Assembly: GCF_020524285.1 (NCBI RefSeq)
Contig: NZ_JAIVKX010000008.1
Span: 62,001 to 126,000, forward strand
Direction: 5' to 3'
DNA: 64,000 nt
From: Alloyangia pacifica
GTDB taxonomy: Bacteria > Pseudomonadota > Alphaproteobacteria > Rhodobacterales > Rhodobacteraceae
Under the pieces are notes generated by a model that was given only the letters and a program-made list of their open reading frames with translations, did not search any database and had not been told where the DNA came from. The position numbers were made by a program, and so were the translations under genes. Shown here one piece after another: positions 32,575 through 41,759 of the stretch (positions are counted from its first letter, which is position 1; each line of letters opens with the position of its first letter).

Positions 32575-35500
32575 TCACTCCAGCTCGATCAGCAGATCCT
32601 TGGCGTCGATCTGCCCGCCCGGCAGCACGTGCACGGCCTTGACCGTGGCGTCGCGCTCGGCGTGCAGGCCGGTCTCCATCTTCATCGCCTCGATGGTGAG
32701 CAGCAGGTCGCCTTCCTTGACCTTGGACCCCGCCTGCACCGCGATGGTGGCGACGACGCCCGGCATCGGCGCGCCGATGTGGTTGGGGTTGCCCGCCTCG
32801 GCCTTGGGCTTGGCGCCGCTCGCCGCCTTGGCCTTGCGGTCGGGCACGCGCACCGCGCGTGGCTGGCCGTTGAGCTCGAAGAACACCCGCACCTCGCCGT
32901 CGTCCTGCGTGTCGCCGACGGTGATGAGGCGGATCTCCAGCGTCTTGCCGGGGTCGATCTCGGCGGTGATCTCCTCGCCCGGCTGCATGCCGTAGAAGTA
33001 GGTCAGCGTCGGCAGCACCCGGACGGGGCCGTAGTCCTCGTGGCGCGCCACGTAGTCGGTGAAGACCTTGGGATACATGAGGTAGCCGTTGAAGTCCTCG
33101 TCGTCGAACTCGACGTCCTCGAACTTCGCGTCCAGCTCGGCGCGCAGCTTGGCGAAATCGGCGGGCGGCAGGTGCTTGCCCGGGCGCTCGGTGTTGGGTG
33201 TCTCGCCCTTCAGCACCTTCTTGACGATGCCTTCCGGGAAGCCGCCCGGCGGCTGGCCGAGGTTGCCGCGCATCATGTCGATCACCGAGTCGGGGAAGCT
33301 GACGTCGCTTTTCGGGTCCTCGACCTGCGCACGGGTCAGCCCCTGGCTGACCATCATCAGCGCCATGTCGCCCACCACCTTCGACGAGGGTGTCACCTTC
33401 ACGATATCGCCGAACATCATGTTCACGTCGGCATAGGTCTTGGCGACCTCGTGCCAGCGCTCTTCCAGACCCAGCGAGCGCGCCTGCGCCTTGAGGTTGG
33501 TGAACTGGCCGCCCGGCATCTCGTGCAGGTAGACCTCCGACGCGGGCGCCTGCATGCCCGATTCAAACGCCGCGTATTGGCCGCGCACCGCCTCCCAGTA
33601 GTTCGAGACCTCGCGGATCACGTCGACATCCAGCCCGGTGTCGCGGTCGGTATGGCGCAGCGCCTCGACGATCGAGCCGAGGGTGGGCTGCGAGGTGTTG
33701 CCCGAAAGCGCGTCCATCGCCGCATCCACCGCGTCGACCCCCGCTTTCGAGGCTTCCATGATGGTGGCGATGGCGGCGCCCGAGGTGTCATGGGTGTGGA
33801 AATGGATCGGCAGGCCGACCTCCTCCTTCAGCGCCTTGACCAGCGCCCCGGCGGCGGAGGGCTTCAGCAGGCCGGCCATGTCCTTCAGGCCGAGCACATG
33901 TGCGCCGGCGTCGCGGAGCTGCTTGCCCATCTCGACGTAGTACTTGAGGTCGTACTTGGCGCGGGCCGGGTCGAGGATGTCGCCGGTGTAGCAGACCGTG
34001 CCCTCGCAGATCTTGCCGCTCTCGATCACCGCATCCATGGCGACGCGCATGTTCTCGACCCAGTTCAGCGAGTCGAACACGCGGAACACGTCGACACCGC
34101 TCTCGGCGGCCTGGGCGACGAAGCTCTGCACCACGTTGTCGGGGTAGTTGGTGTAGCCCACGCCGTTTGAGGCGCGCAGCAGCATCTGGGTCAGGATGTT
34201 GGGCATGCGCGCGCGGATGTCGCGCAGCCGCTGCCAGGGGCATTCCTGCAAGAAGCGGTAGGCCACGTCGAAGGTCGCGCCGCCCCAGCACTCCACCGAG
34301 AAGAGCCCGGACAGGTTCGCCGCATAGGCCGGGGCCACCTTGATCATGTCGAGCGAGCGCATGCGCGTTGCCAGCAGCGACTGGTGGCCGTCGCGCATGG
34401 TGGTGTCGGTGACTAAGAGCTGCGTCTGCGCCGCCATCCAGTCGGCCACCGCCTGCGCGCCCTTCTCCTCGAGCAGCGTGCGGGTGCCCGGCGGCGGCGT
34501 CTCGGCGCGCAGCTCGGGGGCACGGGCGGGCTTCAGCTCGGCGTGCGGCTTCTGGCGCCCCTGCACCTCGGGATGCCCGTTGACGGTGATGTCGGCGATA
34601 TAGGTGAGCACCTTGGTGCCGCGGTCCCGACGCTTCTTGAAGTCGAAGAGCTCGGGCGTCGTGTCGATGAACTTCGTCGTGTACTGGTTGGTCAGGAAGG
34701 TCGGGTGCTTGAGCAGGTTGATCACGAAGTCGATGTTCGTGCTCACGCCGCGGATGCGGAACTCGCGCAGGGCGCGGTCCATGCGGGCGATGGCCTTCTC
34801 CGGCGTCGGCGCCTTGGCGGTCACCTTGACCAGCAGCGAGTCGTAGTAGCGGGTGATCACCCCGCCGGCATACGCGGTCCCGCCATCGAGGCGGATGCCC
34901 ATGCCGGTGGCCGAGCGGTAGGCGGTGATCCGGCCATAGTCGGGGATGAAGTTGTTGGTCGGATCCTCGGTGGTGATCCGGGTCTGCAGCGCGTGACCGG
35001 TGAGGCGGATGTCGTATTGCGACGCCTTGCCGGTGGCCTCGGCAAGGCTCTTGCCCTCGGCGATCATGATCTGCGCCTGCACGATGTCGATGCCGGTCAC
35101 CTCCTCGGTGACGGTGTGCTCGACCTGCACCCGCGGGTTGACCTCGATGAAGTAGAACTTGCCGCTGTCCATATCCATCAGGAACTCGACGGTGCCGGCG
35201 CATTCGTAGTTCACATGGGCGCAGATCTTGCGGCCCAGCTCGCAGAGCTCTTCGCGCTGCGCTTCGCTGAGGTACGGCGCGGGCGCGCGCTCGACGACCT
35301 TCTGGTTGCGGCGCTGCACCGAGCAGTCGCGCTCGTAGAGGTGGTAGATGTTGCCCATCTTGTCGCCGAGGATCTGCACCTCGACGTGGCGGGCGCGGGT
35401 GATCATCTTCTCCAGGTAGCCCTCGCCGTTGCCAAAGGCCGCCTCGGCCTCGCGCCGGCCCTCGAGCACCTTTTCCTTCAGCTCCTTCGGGCCCTCGATC

Positions 35501-36018
35501 GGGCGCATGCCACGGCCGCCGCCGCCCCAGGACGCTTTCAGCATCAGCGGATAGCCGATGTCCCCGGCTTCCTTGGCGATGGCCTCGAAATCGTCGCCCA
35601 GCACCTCGGTGGCGGGGATGACCGGCACGCCCGCCTCGATGGCGACCTTGCGCGCCGAGGCCTTGTCGCCGAGCGCGCGCATGGTCGCGGCCTTCGGACC
35701 GATGAAGGTGATCCCCGCGGCATCGCAGGCGTCGACGAACTCGGGGTTCTCCGACAGCAGCCCGTAGCCCGGGTGGATCGCGTCGGCGCCGCTCTCCTTG
35801 GCGACGCGGATGATCTCGGGGATCGACAGGTAGGCCGCCACGGGGCCCAGCCCCTCGCCGATGCGATAGGCTTCGTCGGCCTTGAAGCGGTGGAGCCCCA
35901 GCTTGTCCTCTTCGGCAAAGACGGCAACCGTCTTCTTTCCCATCTCGTTCGCCGCCCGCATGATGCGGATCGCGATCTCGCCACGGTTGGCGATGAGGAT
36001 CTTCTGGAACTCTGGCAT
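32575..36018 (-). CDS. pyc: Pyruvate carboxylase
   Basis: A 1147-residue single-chain biotin enzyme that carboxylates pyruvate to oxaloacetate (anaplerosis). Domains in order: biotin carboxylase (residues about 1-455, KILIANRGEIAIRIMRAA; GGGGRGMR ATP loop; FIEVNPRVQVEHTVTEE), carboxyltransferase (about 535-850, DTTMRDGHQSLLATRMRS; VECWGGATFDVAYRF) and C-terminal biotinyl domain (IEAMKMETGL, with the biotinylated Lys). Length matches the family. A TGCAAAGTT inverted repeat lies about 80-110 nt upstream of the start. Confidence 0.98.
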   Translation of the reverse strand: MPEFQKILIANRGEIAIRIMRAANEMGKKTVAVFAEEDKLGLHRFKADEAYRIGEGLGPVAAYLSIPEIIRVAKESGADAIHPGYGLLSENPEFVDACDAAGITFIGPKAATMRALGDKASARKVAIEAGVPVIPATEVLGDDFEAIAKEAGDIGYPLMLKASWGGGGRGMRPIEGPKELKEKVLEGRREAEAAFGNGEGYLEKMITRARHVEVQILGDKMGNIYHLYERDCSVQRRNQKVVERAPAPYLSEAQREELCELGRKICAHVNYECAGTVEFLMDMDSGKFYFIEVNPRVQVEHTVTEEVTGIDIVQAQIMIAEGKSLAEATGKASQYDIRLTGHALQTRITTEDPTNNFIPDYGRITAYRSATGMGIRLDGGTAYAGGVITRYYDSLLVKVTAKAPTPEKAIARMDRALREFRIRGVSTNIDFVINLLKHPTFLTNQYTTKFIDTTPELFDFKKRRDRGTKVLTYIADITVNGHPEVQGRQKPHAELKPARAPELRAETPPPGTRTLLEEKGAQAVADWMAAQTQLLVTDTTMRDGHQSLLATRMRSLDMIKVAPAYAANLSGLFSVECWGGATFDVAYRFLQECPWQRLRDIRARMPNILTQMLLRASNGVGYTNYPDNVVQSFVAQAAESGVDVFRVFDSLNWVENMRVAMDAVIESGKICEGTVCYTGDILDPARAKYDLKYYVEMGKQLRDAGAHVLGLKDMAGLLKPSAAGALVKALKEEVGLPIHFHTHDTSGAAIATIMEASKAGVDAVDAAMDALSGNTSQPTLGSIVEALRHTDRDTGLDVDVIREVSNYWEAVRGQYAAFESGMQAPASEVYLHEMPGGQFTNLKAQARSLGLEERWHEVAKTYADVNMMFGDIVKVTPSSKVVGDMALMMVSQGLTRAQVEDPKSDVSFPDSVIDMMRGNLGQPPGGFPEGIVKKVLKGETPNTERPGKHLPPADFAKLRAELDAKFEDVEFDDEDFNGYLMYPKVFTDYVARHEDYGPVRVLPTLTYFYGMQPGEEITAEIDPGKTLEIRLITVGDTQDDGEVRVFFELNGQPRAVRVPDRKAKAASGAKPKAEAGNPNHIGAPMPGVVATIAVQAGSKVKEGDLLLTIEAMKMETGLHAERDATVKAVHVLPGGQIDAKDLLIELE

Positions 36019-36096
36019 TTCTTTCCTCCGTCACTGGCCTGCCGGGCCGGGTGACGTGGAGTGAACGCGATGCTGCGCTGCGGCGCAAGGTATCTA

Positions 36097-36130
36097 TGCA
36101 AAGTTAGCAATAAGGGCGCGAAACTTTGCA
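36097..36130. promoter_or_regulatory. Inverted repeat in the pyc/pcrA divergent promoter region
   Basis: TGCAAAGTT (36097-36105) and AACTTTGCA (36122-36130) are perfect 9-bp arms separated by 16 bp, in an AT-rich pocket. The outer bases extend to TTTGCAAAGTTT on the right arm. TTTGCAAA-type half-sites are used by the RamB/PccR short-chain acyl-CoA regulator family in actinobacteria and Rhodobacter; assignment to such a regulator is inference. Confidence 0.5.
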
Positions 36131-36240
36131 AATCTCGCGATGGAGGCGGGGCGCCAGCGGGACGGCGGGCGCCGCGGAAAGTGATGAACAAAAACAGAAC
36201 GCACCTTTCGCCGGGCTCTGCACCGCGCTAAGTTCGCCGC

Positions 36241-38700
36241 ATGAGCAGCTTTGACGACATGGATGCATTCGAGGGGGCCTCGCTGTCGGCGCGGGCCATG
36301 GCCGCGCGCCCGACGCCCTACCTCGACGATCTCAACCCGGCGCAGCGCGAAGCGGTGGAGCGGCTGGACGGCCCGGTGCTGATGCTCGCGGGCGCCGGCA
36401 CCGGCAAGACCAAGGCGCTGACGGCGCGCATCGCGCATCTGCTGACCACCGGCCGCGCGCGCCCGAACGAGATTCTCTCGGTGACCTTCACCAACAAGGC
36501 CGCGCGCGAGATGAAGGAGCGGGTCGGCCGCCTTCTTGGCCACGCGGTCGAGGGCATGCCCTGGATGGGCACCTTCCACTCGATCTGCGTCAAGCTGCTG
36601 CGCCGCCATGCCGAGCTGGTCGGGCTGAAGTCGAACTTCACCATCCTCGACACGGACGACCAGATCCGCCTGCTGAAACAGGTGATCGCGGCCAACAACA
36701 TAGATGAAAAGCGCTGGCCCGCCCGGCAGCTTTCCTCGCTGATCGACAACTGGAAGAACCGCGCCTGGACGCCCGACAAGGTGCCGGCGTCGGAGGCCGG
36801 CGCCTTCAACAACCGCGGCACCGAGCTCTACGCCCAGTACCAGACCCGGCTGCGCGAGCTGAACGCCTGCGACTTCGGCGACCTGCTGCTGCACGTGGTG
36901 ACGATCTTCCAGCAGCACGCCGATGTGCTCGAGCAGTACCAGCGCTGGTTCCGCTTCATCCTGGTGGACGAGTACCAGGACACCAACGTCGCCCAGTACC
37001 TCTGGCTGCGGCTGCTGGCGCAGGGCCACACCAACATCTGCTGCGTCGGCGACGACGACCAGTCGATCTACGGCTGGCGCGGTGCCGAGGTGGGCAACAT
37101 CCTGCGCTTCGAAAAGGACTTCCCCGGCGCCCATGTGGTGCGGCTGGAGCAGAACTACCGTTCGACCGCGCATATCCTCGCCGCCGCCTCCTCGGTGATC
37201 CGCGGCAACGAGAACCGGCTCGGCAAGGAGCTCTGGACCGAGGCGCAGGGCGGCGAGAAGGTCCGCCTGATCGGTCATTGGGACGGCGAGGAAGAGGCGC
37301 GCTGGATCGGCGAGGAGATCGAGGCGGCGCAGCGCGGCTCGCGCGGGATGCACGCCTTCTCGCTCGACGACATGGCGATCCTCGTGCGCGCCTCGCACCA
37401 GATGCGCGCCTTCGAGGACCGCTTCCTGACCATCGGCCTGCCCTACCGGGTGATCGGCGGCCCGCGCTTCTACGAGCGGCTCGAGATCCGCGACGCCATG
37501 GCCTATTTCCGGCTGGTGGTCTCGCCCGAGGATGATCTGGCCTTCGAGCGCATCGTCAACACCCCCAAGCGCGGCCTCGGCGACAAGGCGCAGCAGAAGA
37601 TCCAGCTCAAGGCGCGCGAACATGGCGTGCCGCTGCTGGTCGGCGCGCGGCTGCTGCTGCGCGACAAGGAGATCACCGGCAAGGGCGCGGCCAAGCTCGC
37701 CACCTTCGTCGAGCAGATCGAACGCTGGCACGAGATCGCCCGCCAGCAGCTCGGCCTTCCCTCGGAGGTGCAGCAGGACGACGACGACCTGGTGCTGATC
37801 GACGAGGACAAGCCGCTGAGCAAGGTGGTCAGCCACATGGAGCTGGCCGAGACCATGCTCGACGAGAGCGGCTATACCGAGATGTGGCAGCTCGACAAGA
37901 ACCCCGACTCGCCGGGGCGGCTCGAGAACCTCAAGGAACTGGTGAAGGCGCTCGAGAGCTTCGACAACCTGCAGGGCTTCCTCGAGCACGTCGCGCTGAT
38001 CATGGACAACGAGACCGAGGAGACCGGCGCGAAAGTGTCGATCATGACGCTGCACGCCGCCAAGGGCCTCGAGTTCCCGGCGGTCTTCCTGCCGGGCTGG
38101 GAGGACGGGCTCTTCCCGTCGCAGCGCTCGATGGACGAAAGCGGTCTCAAGGGGCTCGAGGAAGAGCGCCGCCTCGCCTATGTCGGCATCACCCGCGCCG
38201 AGGAGCTCTGCACCATCTCCTTCGCCGCCAACCGCCGCGTCTTCGGCCAGTGGCAGTCGGCCCTGCCCTCGCGCTTCATCGACGAGCTGCCCGAGGCGCA
38301 CGTCGATATTCTCACCCCGCCCGGCCTCTATGGCGGCGGCTACGGGGCCGCGGGCATGAGCAGCGGCTTCGGCGGCGGGGGCTACGGCGGCGGATCGGGG
38401 CTGGAAACCCGCGCCGCCGAGGCCAATGTCTACAACTCGCCCGGCTGGAAGCGGCTGCAGGAGCGCTCGGGCAGCCGCCCGGTCAGCCAGCCGCGCGAGA
38501 GCCGCAACACGGTGATCGACCTGCAGGCGGTCTCGGCCTTCGACATGGGCGAGCGCGTCTTCCACCAGAAGTTCGGCTACGGCGAGATCATCGGACTCGA
38601 GGGCGACAAGCTCGAGATCAATTTCGAGAAGGCCGGGGTGAAGAAAGTGGTGGCACGATTCGTCACCGCGGCGGACGCGGCGGGCGACGTGCCCTTCTGA
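36241..38700 (+). CDS. pcrA: UvrD/PcrA-type 3'-5' DNA helicase
   Basis: An 819-residue superfamily 1A helicase. LNPAQREAVE (Q motif), GAGTGKTKAL (Walker A, about residue 52), FILVDEYQDTN, VGDDDQSIYGWRGAE, MTLHAAKGLEFPAVF and YVGITRAEE are all present. A glycine-rich linker (YGGGYGAAG, GFGGGGYGGG) leads to the C-terminal Tudor-like domain that contacts RNA polymerase (VFHQKFGYGEIIGLEGDKLE). It acts in nucleotide excision repair and removal of replication or transcription obstacles. UvrD and PcrA naming is interchangeable here. Confidence 0.95.
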   Translation: MSSFDDMDAFEGASLSARAMAARPTPYLDDLNPAQREAVERLDGPVLMLAGAGTGKTKALTARIAHLLTTGRARPNEILSVTFTNKAAREMKERVGRLLGHAVEGMPWMGTFHSICVKLLRRHAELVGLKSNFTILDTDDQIRLLKQVIAANNIDEKRWPARQLSSLIDNWKNRAWTPDKVPASEAGAFNNRGTELYAQYQTRLRELNACDFGDLLLHVVTIFQQHADVLEQYQRWFRFILVDEYQDTNVAQYLWLRLLAQGHTNICCVGDDDQSIYGWRGAEVGNILRFEKDFPGAHVVRLEQNYRSTAHILAAASSVIRGNENRLGKELWTEAQGGEKVRLIGHWDGEEEARWIGEEIEAAQRGSRGMHAFSLDDMAILVRASHQMRAFEDRFLTIGLPYRVIGGPRFYERLEIRDAMAYFRLVVSPEDDLAFERIVNTPKRGLGDKAQQKIQLKAREHGVPLLVGARLLLRDKEITGKGAAKLATFVEQIERWHEIARQQLGLPSEVQQDDDDLVLIDEDKPLSKVVSHMELAETMLDESGYTEMWQLDKNPDSPGRLENLKELVKALESFDNLQGFLEHVALIMDNETEETGAKVSIMTLHAAKGLEFPAVFLPGWEDGLFPSQRSMDESGLKGLEEERRLAYVGITRAEELCTISFAANRRVFGQWQSALPSRFIDELPEAHVDILTPPGLYGGGYGAAGMSSGFGGGGYGGGSGLETRAAEANVYNSPGWKRLQERSGSRPVSQPRESRNTVIDLQAVSAFDMGERVFHQKFGYGEIIGLEGDKLEINFEKAGVKKVVARFVTAADAAGDVPF

Positions 38701-38730
38701 GGCCCCGAGGAGCCCCCCCCGAAGAAGGGT

Positions 38731-38828
38731 TGGGGGCTCCGCGCGCCTCCCCCGGGATATTTGCATCTAGACGAAGGCCCGCGGGCAGCGCGCCTGCCCT
38801 TCTTCTCTTTGACAAATACGCCCGCCGG
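38731..38828. repeat. Dispersed intergenic repeat, copy 4 (paired inverted halves)
   Basis: GGGGGCTCCGCGCGCCTCCC precedes CCCGGGATATTTGCA, TCTAGACGAAGG and, after GCGGGCAGCGCGCCTGCCC, the reversed second half CCTTCTTCTCTTTGACAAAT plus ACGCCC. Halves pair as GAAGG/CCTTC and ATTTG/CAAAT. It lies between the convergent pcrA and DUF4405 genes and may serve both as terminator. Confidence 0.7.
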
Positions 38829-38837
38829 AGGCGACCC

Positions 38838-39350
38838 TCAGCGTGCCGCCGAGACCAGCGCCGCGAGCAGCTCGGCCTCATCCCGGCCAGACGCCTGCGC
38901 GATGGCCGAGAGGCTCTCACCCTCGGCATCCATGGTAAAGCCCGCCTGCAGCAGACCGTCGGCGATACGGTCTGCGGGCAGGTCGACCAGCGCCGCGACC
39001 TCGGCAACGCTGCCCTTGAGCAGCAACTGCGCGGCGGCGAACTGCGGCGGGCCGCCGCGGCGCGCGCCCGGCTCGGCGCTCAGGCTCGGCACCACGAAGG
39101 CCGCCGCCATGACCAGCGACGCCCCCATCGCCAGCGCGAAGGCCGGCTTGCGCATGTAACTGCTCATCGGGCGCCAGTTCTTCCACAGGTGCAGGACGAA
39201 GGGCAGGATCAGCACCAGGCTCAACCATTCGTGCATGCCGTGGAACCATCCCGCGTTCCAATGAAAGAACAGCGCGAGTCCCGAGATCAGAGAGACGAGG
39301 AAAAGCCCGGTGATGAAGGGCGTGGCGTAGCGATTCAGAAGAGATTTCAT
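38838..39350 (-). CDS. DUF4405 domain membrane protein
   Basis: A 170-residue inner-membrane protein with three helices (FITGLFLVSLISGLALFFHW, LSLVLILPFVLHLWKNW, AFALAMGASLVMAAAFVV). Histidines in WFHGMHEW and VLHLWKNW match the heme-ligand pattern of the cytochrome-b561-like DUF4405 family. The periplasmic C-terminal half (LLKGSVAEVAALVDLPADRI and a second similar block) contains two short SHOCT- or helix-hairpin-like repeats. Possibly a redox partner; partner unknown. Confidence 0.78.
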   Translation of the reverse strand: MKSLLNRYATPFITGLFLVSLISGLALFFHWNAGWFHGMHEWLSLVLILPFVLHLWKNWRPMSSYMRKPAFALAMGASLVMAAAFVVPSLSAEPGARRGGPPQFAAAQLLLKGSVAEVAALVDLPADRIADGLLQAGFTMDAEGESLSAIAQASGRDEAELLAALVSAAR

Positions 39351-39545
39351 GGCGTGGCTGGCTCCGCATGTGACGAGTCGGGCGCCGCGCCTCCGCTGCG
39401 GCTCCGGGGATGCCACGCGCGGCGGCGGAGTTTCCGTCGCGTCTCATTGGGTTTTTTCGCCGTCCGAGAAATTTCCCGGAAAAAGGTGGATTTTTCTCTT
39501 GCGGAGGTCCGCGGGAAACTCTAAATCGCCCACACCAACAAGGAA

Positions 39546-39620
39546 GCGGGCGTAGCTCAGGGGTAGAGCATTACCTTGCCAAGGTAAGGGTCGGGCGTTC
39601 GAATCGCCTCGCCCGCTCCA
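39546..39620 (+). tRNA. tRNA-Gly (GCC), copy 1
   Basis: 75 nt with encoded CCA: acceptor GCGGGCG/CGCCCGC, D-arm GCTCAGGGGTAGAGC, anticodon loop TTGCCAA (GCC), T-arm GGGCG-TTCGAAT-CGCCT. Identical to the copy 161 bp downstream. The 195-nt region before it follows the divergent DUF4405 gene and holds the presumed promoter. Confidence 0.97.
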
Positions 39621-39706
39621 GTTGGACCTCCGGCGCAAGTCGGACCGGTGAAAGCCCGGACGGTCGAAAGGCCACCTGGTCGAAAGACCAACATGATGAA
39701 TGGTTT

Positions 39707-39781
39707 GCGGGCGTAGCTCAGGGGTAGAGCATTACCTTGCCAAGGTAAGGGTCGGGCGTTCGAATCGCCTCGCCCGCTCCA
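39707..39781 (+). tRNA. tRNA-Gly (GCC), copy 2
   Basis: Base-identical to the first copy. The 86-nt spacer between the two contains short GAAA-loop hairpins (CCGGTGAAAGCCCGG; TGGTCGAAAGACCA), likely processing structures in a shared transcript. Confidence 0.97.
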
Positions 39782-39967
39782 TTCACCACTTTCCCAAGAC
39801 AGATCGAGTTTCGAAAGTAGATCGAGACGAGACCCGGACGCAGCATTGCGGCGCCGGATTTTGTCATGTCTGCGCCGTGTATCGGACCACAGCACACCAG
39901 CCGTATCGCGGCGTGATGGGCGACCCGGAAGCCGCCCCGACAGCACAACGCCGCCCGGCCGCCCCGA

Positions 39968-40207
39968 TCAGAATGCCTTGAAGGTCAGCGTGGTCAGCGA
40001 GCGCTCGATCCCCGGAACATCGAGCAGATTCTCGTTGATGAAATGGCCCACGTCGGCGCCCTCGGGGATGTAGAGCTTCAGCAGCAGGTCCCATTCGCCG
40101 GACGTCGAGTAGAGCTCGGAGTGGATCTCCTTGAGCGCGATCTGGTCGGCCACCTGGTAGGTGGTGCCGGGCTTGCAGCGAATCTGGACGAAGACGCAGG
40201 TGGTCAT
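39968..40207 (-). CDS. Stand-alone Lrp/AsnC ligand-binding (RAM) domain protein
   Basis: A 79-residue protein made only of the AsnC_trans_reg/RAM domain: CVFVQIRCKPGTTYQVADQI, STSGEWDLLLKLYIPEGADV and the C-terminal PGIERSLTTLTF. It has no helix-turn-helix. Such orphan RAM proteins bind amino acids and may hetero-oligomerise with full Lrp regulators or act as small-molecule sensors. Encoded divergently next to hisB. The ATG at 40207 is preferred over 40222, which lacks a Shine-Dalgarno sequence. Confidence 0.85.
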   Translation of the reverse strand: MTTCVFVQIRCKPGTTYQVADQIALKEIHSELYSTSGEWDLLLKLYIPEGADVGHFINENLLDVPGIERSLTTLTFKAF

Positions 40208-40352
40208 GGCGGGGCCTTTCATTGATCTGCGGGCAAGCTGTCACACCGCCCCCGCCGCCGCAAGCGCGGCCGCCGCCCGGCGCACGCGCGGGGCTTGGCG
40301 CGCGCCCTGCCCCGCCCTATAAGCCGCTGCGAGACATCGAGGAGTATGAACC

Positions 40353-40940
40353 ATGCGCAAGGCCGAAGTGAGCCGCAGCACCGCCGAGACGAAGATCGAG
40401 GTCGCCCTCGATCTCGACGGCACCGGCAGCTACGACATGAAGACTGGCGTGGGGTTCTTCGACCACATGCTGGACCAGCTGGCACGCCATTCGCTGATCG
40501 ACATGGTGGTGCGCGCCGAGGGCGATCTGCACATCGACGATCACCACACGGTCGAGGACACCGGCATCGCCATCGGCCAGGCGCTGGCCAAGGCGCTCGG
40601 CGACAAGCGCGGCATCCGCCGCTACGGCTCGTGCCTGCTGCCGATGGACGACGCGCTGGTGCGCGCGGCGCTGGACCTCTCGGCCCGACCCTTCCTGGTG
40701 TGGAAGGTGGCGCTGCCGACCGAGAAGATCGGCACGTTCGACACCGAGCTGGTGCGCGAGTTCTTTCAGGCGCTGGCGACCCACGGCGGCATCACCCTGC
40801 ACGTCGAGGCGATCGACGGGGTGAACTCGCACCATATCGTCGAGGCGGCCTTCAAGGCCGTGGCCCGCGCCCTGCGCGAGGCGGTGGAGCCGGACCCGCG
40901 CAAGGGCGATGCGATTCCCTCGACCAAGGGCGCGCTCTGA
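40353..40940 (+). CDS. hisB: Imidazoleglycerol-phosphate dehydratase
   Basis: A 195-residue monofunctional HisB (step 6 of histidine synthesis). The duplicated Mn-binding HxxxH motifs are visible: [25 protein letters not shown] and [17 protein letters not shown]. No phosphatase domain is fused, unlike the enterobacterial enzyme. First gene of the hisB-hisH-hisA block; a repeat element separates it from hisH. Confidence 0.96.
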   Translation: MRKAEVSRSTAETKIEVALDLDGTGSYDMKTGVGFFDHMLDQLARHSLIDMVVRAEGDLHIDDHHTVEDTGIAIGQALAKALGDKRGIRRYGSCLLPMDDALVRAALDLSARPFLVWKVALPTEKIGTFDTELVREFFQALATHGGITLHVEAIDGVNSHHIVEAAFKAVARALREAVEPDPRKGDAIPSTKGAL

Positions 40941-40955
40941 GGGGACGGAACACCG

Positions 40956-41006
40956 CGAGGGGCGCTGCCCCTCGTGCTCCCCGGGATATTTTGATCTAGA
41001 CGAAGA
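40956..41006 (+). repeat. Dispersed intergenic repeat, copy 5
   Basis: CGAGGGGCGCTGCCCCTCG, an inverted motif, followed by CCCGGGATATTTTGA and TCTAGACGAAG. It sits inside the hisB-hisH spacer and ends 30 nt before the hisH start. Confidence 0.65.
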
Positions 41007-41036
41007 GGCGGGCGGACCGCCCGGACAGGAGGCGAG

Positions 41037-41672
41037 ATGCTGACGGCGATCATCGACTACGAGAGCGGCAACCTGCATTCCGCCGAGAAGGCGTTCCAGC
41101 GCATGGCGCGCGAACTGGATGCCGGCGAGGTCGTGGTGACCGACGCGCCCGAGGTGGTGGCCAGGGCCGACCGGCTGGTGCTGCCCGGCGACGGTGCCTT
41201 CCCCGCCTGCGCCAAGGCGCTGCGGCTCTCGGGCTGTTTCGACGCCATGGTCGAGGCGGTGACGGTGAAGGGCCGGCCCTTCCTCGGCATCTGCGTCGGC
41301 ATGCAGCTGATGGCCCGGGTCGGCTACGAATACGAAGAGACCCCGGGGCTCGGCTGGGTCGACGGCGAGGTCGAGAAGATCCTGCCCGAGGATCCGTCGC
41401 TGAAGGTGCCGCACATGGGCTGGAACGAGCTGGAGATCGACCACGCGCACCCGGTTCTGGACGGGGTGAAGAGCGGCGATCACGCCTATTTCGTGCACTC
41501 CTACCAGATGCGCATGCTCACCCCCGAGCACCGGCTGGCCCACGTCGATTACGGCGGCACGGTCACCGCGGTGGTCGGCCAGGGCAATATGCTGGGGTTC
41601 CAGTTCCACCCCGAGAAGAGCGCCGACACCGGGCTGAAGATGATCGGCAACTTCCTCACCTGGACCCCCTGA
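41037..41672 (+). CDS. hisH: Imidazole glycerol phosphate synthase glutaminase subunit
   Basis: A 211-residue class I glutaminase that feeds ammonia to HisF. The nucleophile elbow is FLGICVGMQLM with Cys near residue 85, oxyanion VLPGDGAFP, and QFHPEKS holds His and Glu of the triad. The first methionine follows GGAGGCG. HisF, its partner, is encoded 5.7 kb away at 47355. Confidence 0.96.
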   Translation: MLTAIIDYESGNLHSAEKAFQRMARELDAGEVVVTDAPEVVARADRLVLPGDGAFPACAKALRLSGCFDAMVEAVTVKGRPFLGICVGMQLMARVGYEYEETPGLGWVDGEVEKILPEDPSLKVPHMGWNELEIDHAHPVLDGVKSGDHAYFVHSYQMRMLTPEHRLAHVDYGGTVTAVVGQGNMLGFQFHPEKSADTGLKMIGNFLTWTP

Positions 41673-41759
41673 CCCTTTCACGCCGGGGCAGCGCGCGCAT
41701 TGCAAAGCGCGCCCCCGCGCGTCTATAGGAAGCCGTCACTGACCAAGCGGAGCCGCGCC

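Noticed and set aside
38731-38828. Attachment site or insertion-sequence end
   Set aside because: The inverted halves recur at several loci without target duplications or transposase, so they are a dispersed repeat rather than an integration scar.
39557-39948. Open frames with a GDSNARPLPWQG-like sequence
   Set aside because: These are translations of the two tRNA-Gly genes, a well-known artefact.
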